8,938 bases of DNA from positions 8,505 through 17,442 of the forward strand of contig HF988061.1 of assembly GCA_000434635.1 (NCBI GenBank), written 5' to 3'. The notes beneath the pieces were generated by a model. It made no database searches and had not been told where the DNA came from. It was given only the letters and a program-made list of their open reading frames with translations. This DNA is from Firmicutes bacterium CAG:110. Its GTDB lineage: Bacteria > Bacillota > Clostridia > Oscillospirales > Oscillospiraceae. The position numbers were made by a program, and so were the translations under genes. Below are positions 6,036 through 8,938 of this stretch, piece after piece. How positions within the stretch are numbered: position 1 is the first letter of the stretch; every line of letters starts with the position of its first letter.

Positions 6036-7355
6036 TTAATCGTCCACGTCAAAGGCTTCCAGTCCCTTCTTCGCTTCCACCTTATTGTCGCCGTGCTTCA
6101 CAAAGCCCATGGTGACAAAGGACGCGAACACGAAAATGGCGGCGTAGGGGAACAGGGTCTTATAGTCCACATGCTCCAGCAGCCAGCCCGCCACAATGGG
6201 GGTCATGATCTGGGCGGACATGGAGAAGGTATAGTACAGCCCCGTAAACTTGCCCACCTCGCTGCCGCTGCACATTTCCACTACCATGGGCAGACTGTTG
6301 ACGTTGATGGCCGCCCATGCCATGCCCACCAGAACAAACAGGCCGTACAGCACGGGGCTGAAGGAATCGGACAGCATGGTATAGATGAACGCGGCAAAGA
6401 AGCTGCCCGCGAGCAGCAGCGTGCCGAAGCGGATGGTCTTCCGGCGGCCGACCTTGCTCGCCACGTTGCCCACCGGGATGTAGCTGAGAATCGCGCCGGC
6501 GGTGGCGATGGTCAGGCAGGTGTTGGCCTGTGCCAGCGTCATGTGCCAAGTGCGGCCCGCGTAGACGGAGAACCATGTGGTGACACCGTTGTAGCCGATG
6601 AACCACAGGGCGATGGAGGCAAGCAGGAAGCCAAGACTCCGCTTGACGTCCTTGGGCAGGGTTTCGCCGTTCTCCGTGACCTGGGTCAGGTTATCCTCGG
6701 GATGGGCGTCCTCATAGCGCCGCTGCTCCGCCACCAGCTTGGGTTCGTCCACGCACAGCAGAATGACGGCAAGGGCGGCCAGCATGATGCCCCCCACGAT
6801 GGCGAACAGGGGCAGGTAGGAAACGTACACATCCGCGGTTGTTTTGTACAGAAATGTGGTAATAATCAGGTAAATGATGCCGCCCAGAGCGCCCATCAGG
6901 TTGATGATGGCGTTGGCCTTGGAGCGCAGGGGCTTGGGGGTGACGTCAGGCATCAGCGCCACGGCGGGGCTGCGGTAAGTACCCATGGCGGTCAGCAGGA
7001 TTCCCAGACCGATGATAAAGCACACCTGTTTCCAGGCATCCGGGGAAGCGTGGAAGCTGTCGGTGAGAATGGGCAGCGCCATCATCACCGCGACGGCCGC
7101 GAGGGTGCCGAACAGAATATAGGGACGGCGGCGGCCAAGGCGGGAGGTGCATTTATCAGACAGCCCGCCGAACAGCGGCAGCAGGAACAGGGCGAGGATA
7201 TTGTCCGCCGCCATGATGATGCCGGAAACGCTTTCTCCCATGTGGAAGGTTTCCGTGAGGATTTTGGGGATCAGATTGTCGTACATCTGCCAGAAGGCGC
7301 AGATGGACAGAAACGCGAAACCGACCAGTACGGTGCGCTTGGTGTTGAGCTTCAT
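6036..7355 (-). CDS. MFS transporter, SLC45/GPH-like sugar-type symporter
   Basis: A 439-residue integral membrane protein with about twelve hydrophobic segments and a charged central loop (about 203-240) between the two six-helix halves. Both halves carry the MFS loop 2-3 motif: GGLSDKCTSRLGRRRPYI (63-80) and GNVASKVGRRK (296-306). The RLGRRRPYILFGT wording and the YRSPAVALMPDVTPKPLRSKAN segment (127-147) resemble the SLC45 / sucrose-type and GPH symporters, which move sugars or glycosides with protons or cations. The substrate cannot be read from the sequence. The start is ATG 7355, seven bases after GGAGG (7363-7367). The open frame reaches 7442, but that extension would begin upstream of the promoter -10 box. 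The gene leads an operon with the glycerophosphodiesterase, which suggests import of a phosphodiester or of a product from one, though this is inference. The C-terminus ends in an acidic DVDD. Confidence 0.88.
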   Translation of the reverse strand: MKLNTKRTVLVGFAFLSICAFWQMYDNLIPKILTETFHMGESVSGIIMAADNILALFLLPLFGGLSDKCTSRLGRRRPYILFGTLAAVAVMMALPILTDSFHASPDAWKQVCFIIGLGILLTAMGTYRSPAVALMPDVTPKPLRSKANAIINLMGALGGIIYLIITTFLYKTTADVYVSYLPLFAIVGGIMLAALAVILLCVDEPKLVAEQRRYEDAHPEDNLTQVTENGETLPKDVKRSLGFLLASIALWFIGYNGVTTWFSVYAGRTWHMTLAQANTCLTIATAGAILSYIPVGNVASKVGRRKTIRFGTLLLAGSFFAAFIYTMLSDSFSPVLYGLFVLVGMAWAAINVNSLPMVVEMCSGSEVGKFTGLYYTFSMSAQIMTPIVAGWLLEHVDYKTLFPYAAIFVFASFVTMGFVKHGDNKVEAKKGLEAFDVDD

Positions 7356-7362
7356 TGAGGAG

Positions 7363-7367
7363 CCTCC
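7363..7367 (-). promoter_or_regulatory. Ribosome binding site deciding the MFS start
   Basis: GGAGG on the minus strand, seven bases before the ATG at 7355. Together with the promoter at 7390-7418 it excludes the longer frame starting at 7442. Confidence 0.8.
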
Positions 7368-7377
7368 GTTCCCATGT

Positions 7378-7398
7378 AGATATAACCGTATTATATCT
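7378..7398. repeat. Inverted repeat over the MFS -10 region, candidate operator
   Basis: A perfect 8-bp inverted repeat, AGATATAA and TTATATCT, separated by five bases. It covers the MFS -10 box and the expected transcription start, so a dimeric regulator bound here would block the promoter. No regulator gene lies next to it, so the protein is unknown. The AT-rich arms also contain the -10 box itself, so part of the symmetry may be coincidental. Confidence 0.55.
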
Positions 7399-7418
7399 GT
7401 TCTTTTGGGAGAAGTCCA
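7390..7418 (-). promoter_or_regulatory. Promoter of the MFS-GDPD operon
   Basis: On the minus strand, a consensus -10 TATAAT (7390-7395) and a -35-like TGGACT (7413-7418, four of six positions match TTGACA) with 17 bp between. The start point should fall near 7383, giving a leader of about 28 bases before the ATG at 7355. Confidence 0.7.
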
Positions 7419-7426
7419 GACCTTCT
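7410..7426. repeat. Imperfect palindrome over the MFS -35 region
   Basis: A 17-base near-palindrome reading AGAAGGTCTGGACTTCT on the minus strand. The outer five positions pair perfectly, with one mismatch and one G-T further in. It covers the -35-like hexamer of the MFS promoter and could be an activator or repressor site, but it is short enough to arise by chance. Confidence 0.4.
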
Positions 7427-7505
7427 TGTCTAAAGAAAGCAAAAAGCGGGTAAAATAGGCGTCAAGTCCAATTTCCGGCGCAGCACAGAATTGTGTGAAT
7501 GAATC

Positions 7506-7528
7506 GTAAATTTTCAGCCTGAATTTAC
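7506..7528. repeat. Inverted repeat upstream of the lipid-kinase promoter
   Basis: GTAAATT (7506-7512) and AATTTAC (7522-7528) form a perfect 7-bp inverted repeat, centred about 31 bases upstream of the -35 box of the plus-strand promoter. A second overlapping palindrome, TTCAG-C-CTGAA (7513-7523), is nested off-centre within it. It may be an activator site. There is no T-run that would make it a clear terminator. Confidence 0.4.
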
Positions 7529-7547
7529 CAAAGGCAGAGAAAACGAC

Positions 7548-7575
7548 TTGCGCATTTTCCAGGGAATGGTATAAT
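7548..7575 (+). promoter_or_regulatory. Promoter of the lipid kinase-Nudix operon
   Basis: -35 TTGCGC (7548-7553), a 16-bp spacer and a consensus -10 TATAAT (7570-7575) preceded by TGG, an extended -10 element. Transcription should start near 7582, about 34 bases before the ATG at 7616. It diverges from the MFS promoter, whose elements end about 130 bases away. Confidence 0.8.
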
Positions 7576-7615
7576 AGACAAAAAGGAATACCACAGGATA
7601 ATCGAGGTTATCGAA

Positions 7616-8515
7616 ATGAAAAAGATGCTGTTTATCATGAATCCATTTGCCGGGGTGAAACGGGCGAACCGGCATCTGGCTGACATTTTGCTGACATTTA
7701 CACAGGCGGGCTATGAGGTCATCACCCACATGACGCTGGGACGGGGAGACGCCACCGCCGTCGCCCGGGAGAAGGGCAAAGATGTTGATCTGGTGGTCTG
7801 CTGCGGCGGCGACGGCACGCTGAACGAGACCATTACCGGCCTGCTCAGCGCCGGGGCGGACACCCCCATCGGCTATATCCCCGCCGGTTCCACCAACGAC
7901 TTTGCTTCCAGCCTGAAGCTGCCCACCAACATTCTCAAGGCCGCCCAGACCATCGTGGAGGGTGAGCCGGTGAGCTACGACGTAGGGCGGTTCGGCAACC
8001 GGTATTTTTCCTATGTTGCCTCCTTCGGCGCGTTTACCAGGTCCAGCTATGCCACACCCCAGAATGTCAAAAACGCTCTGGGCCACACCGCCTACGTTCT
8101 CAGCGGCATTACGGAGCTGTCCCAGATTCGCAACGAGCATGTGAAAATGGAGATCGACGGTCAGGTTGTGGAAGGGGACTTCCTCTTCGGCGCCATCTGC
8201 AATTCCACCTCCGTGGGCGGCATTCTGACGCTGGACCCCAAGCAGGTGGACATGGGCGACGGTCTGTTTGAAATTCTGCTGGTTCGCGCGCCGGAGAATC
8301 TGGGGGAAATCCATGAGTGCATCCAGGCGCTGCAAAGCCAGAAGTACAACTGCGCCATGCTCACGTTCCGCAGCGCCCAAAAGGTGCGGATCTTTGCCGA
8401 CCCGGAAATGCCATGGACGCTGGACGGAGAAAAAGAAGACGGCCACGAGACGGTGGAGGTGGAGAATCTGCACCACGCCATCCGGCTGATGCAGAAGAAG
8501 GATGAGGATGCTTAA
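7616..8515 (+). CDS. Diacylglycerol/lipid kinase family protein (DgkB/YegS-type)
   Basis: A soluble 299-residue kinase that transfers phosphate from ATP to a lipid, typically diacylglycerol to phosphatidic acid, at the inner membrane face, so that glycerolipid returns to phospholipid synthesis. Visible family marks: N9-P10 near the start (IMNPFAG), the ATP-binding GGDGTLNE (64-71), GYIPAGSTNDFA (86-97), DVGRFGNRYFSYVASFGAF (122-140), VDMGDG (211-216) and DGE (270-272). The last fits the catalytic Glu position near 273 in DgkB, and D66 of GGDGT and D215 fit its conserved acidic residues. Length and motif spacing are normal for the family. The start ATG 7616 has a moderate GAGG (7604-7607) eight bases upstream and follows a good promoter. 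The gene overlaps the Nudix gene by 8 nt. Members of this family also act on other lipids, so diacylglycerol is the likely but unproven substrate. Confidence 0.92.
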   Translation: MKKMLFIMNPFAGVKRANRHLADILLTFTQAGYEVITHMTLGRGDATAVAREKGKDVDLVVCCGGDGTLNETITGLLSAGADTPIGYIPAGSTNDFASSLKLPTNILKAAQTIVEGEPVSYDVGRFGNRYFSYVASFGAFTRSSYATPQNVKNALGHTAYVLSGITELSQIRNEHVKMEIDGQVVEGDFLFGAICNSTSVGGILTLDPKQVDMGDGLFEILLVRAPENLGEIHECIQALQSQKYNCAMLTFRSAQKVRIFADPEMPWTLDGEKEDGHETVEVENLHHAIRLMQKKDEDA

Positions 8516-8938
8516 CACCACATTGTGCTATGTCACCCGGGGCAGTCAGGTGCTGATGCTCCACCGGGTAAAAAAGAAAGCCGACATCAACAAGGACAAA
8601 TGGATCGGCATCGGCGGGAAATTCGAGGGGGAGGAATCCCCGGACGAATGCCTTCTGCGGGAAGCGAAGGAGGAGACCGGTCTGACCCTGACCTCATGGC
8701 AGTGCCGGGGCGTGGTGACGTTCCTGAACGACACCTGCGAGGGCGAATACATGTACCTGTTCACCGCCGACGGCTTTGAAGGGGAAATGACCCAATGCGA
8801 CGAGGGCGACCTGCAATGGGTAGAGCGGGAATTCCTGAACGCCCTGCCCAAGTGGGAGGGCGACCAGATTTTTCTGGACTTACTGTGGCAGAATGCACCG
8901 TTCTTCCTGCTGACCCTGCGCTACCACGGGGACACCCT
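8508..8938 (+). CDS. Nudix hydrolase, MutT / 8-oxo-dGTP diphosphatase-like, 3' partial
   Basis: The frame from ATG 8508 stays open to the right edge (143 codons), so the stop lies outside. It carries a perfect Nudix box G-x5-E-x7-REUxEExGU at residues 37-59: G37, E43, REAKEETGL (51-59). Ahead of it are VLMLHRVKKKADINKDKW and IGIGGKFE, typical of MutT-like enzymes that hydrolyse oxidised nucleoside triphosphates to monophosphates. Later come FLNDTCEGEYMYLFTAD and the C-terminal WEGDQIFLDLL, then PFFLLTLRYHGDT. The usual family length is about 155-160 residues, so only a few codons are missing. The ATG overlaps the end of the lipid kinase by 8 nt and is preceded by a purine-rich AAGAAGGATGAGG, so it is probably translated by coupling. 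The substrate is inferred from resemblance; other nucleotide pyrophosphatases share the box. Confidence 0.9.
   Translation, partial: MLNTTLCYVTRGSQVLMLHRVKKKADINKDKWIGIGGKFEGEESPDECLLREAKEETGLTLTSWQCRGVVTFLNDTCEGEYMYLFTADGFEGEMTQCDEGDLQWVEREFLNALPKWEGDQIFLDLLWQNAPFFLLTLRYHGDT

Noticed and set aside
5265..7358. A 697-codon open frame on the plus strand, antisense to GDPD and MFS
   Set aside because: It has low-complexity His/Gly/Gln-rich content, spans two real genes and their gap, and has no ribosome site or promoter. It is a shadow.
7356..7442. N-terminal extension of the MFS transporter
   Set aside because: It runs over and upstream of the promoter -10 and -35 boxes. GGAGG before the ATG at 7355 gives a normal MFS N-terminus.
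7514..8521. A 335-codon open frame on the minus strand, antisense to the lipid kinase
   Set aside because: It covers the kinase promoter and gene, which have strong motif support. The antisense translation shows no family pattern.
1..8938. CRISPR array, tRNA, rRNA, insertion sequence or riboswitch
   Set aside because: I looked for spaced direct repeats, cloverleaf arms, transposase motifs and long structured leaders and saw none. All leaders here are under about 50 bases.

Overview
The window looks like a chromosomal segment of a moderately GC-rich Firmicute, most likely a gut Clostridia of the Oscillospiraceae type. This rests on the strong AGGAGG-type ribosome sites, the protein styles (TM287/TM288-like ABC pair, IWPHNP-like phage tail protein, MarR) and the base composition. 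It is an inference; no rRNA or other taxonomic marker is present. No tRNA, rRNA, CRISPR array, insertion sequence or integrase was seen.

Layout. (1) 1-943, plus strand: the right end of a phage-tail-type gene pair. The first gene is cut by the window edge; the second is a complete gpU-like / DNA-circularisation-N-like tail protein. A strong bidirectional terminator (906-943) closes the pair. (2) 964-5132, minus strand: a compact drug-export operon. A MarR repressor gene is followed by the two half-transporters of a heterodimeric type IV ABC exporter, all with overlapping stop and start codons. The operon is driven by an extended -10 promoter whose -10 and start point lie in a near-perfect 24-bp palindrome, presumably the MarR operator. 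(3) 5172-7418, minus strand: an SLC45/GPH-like 12-TM MFS transporter followed by a membrane-anchored glycerophosphodiester phosphodiesterase, ending in a GC-rich hairpin terminator. (4) 7548-8938, plus strand: a divergent operon with a DgkB/YegS-type lipid kinase overlapping by 8 nt a MutT-type Nudix hydrolase that runs off the right edge.

How the genes work together. In the ABC operon the sequence supports a self-regulated efflux unit. One half-transporter carries a degenerate ATP site (Asp for the catalytic Glu, Gln for the switch His, Ser in the Walker A), and its partner carries the canonical catalytic residues plus an altered LSQGQ signature. That is exactly the complementary asymmetry known from TM287/TM288. 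The MFS-GDPD pair and the divergent lipid kinase share a loose theme of glycerolipid turnover, but a functional link is only inferred. The 260-bp divergent region between them holds two good promoters and several palindromes that are candidate operators.

I found no clear sign of an undescribed multi-gene system. The points most worth a second look are the tail-gene block at the left edge, the MarR operator with its unclear start codon, the MFS-GDPD pairing, and the palindromes over the MFS promoter.
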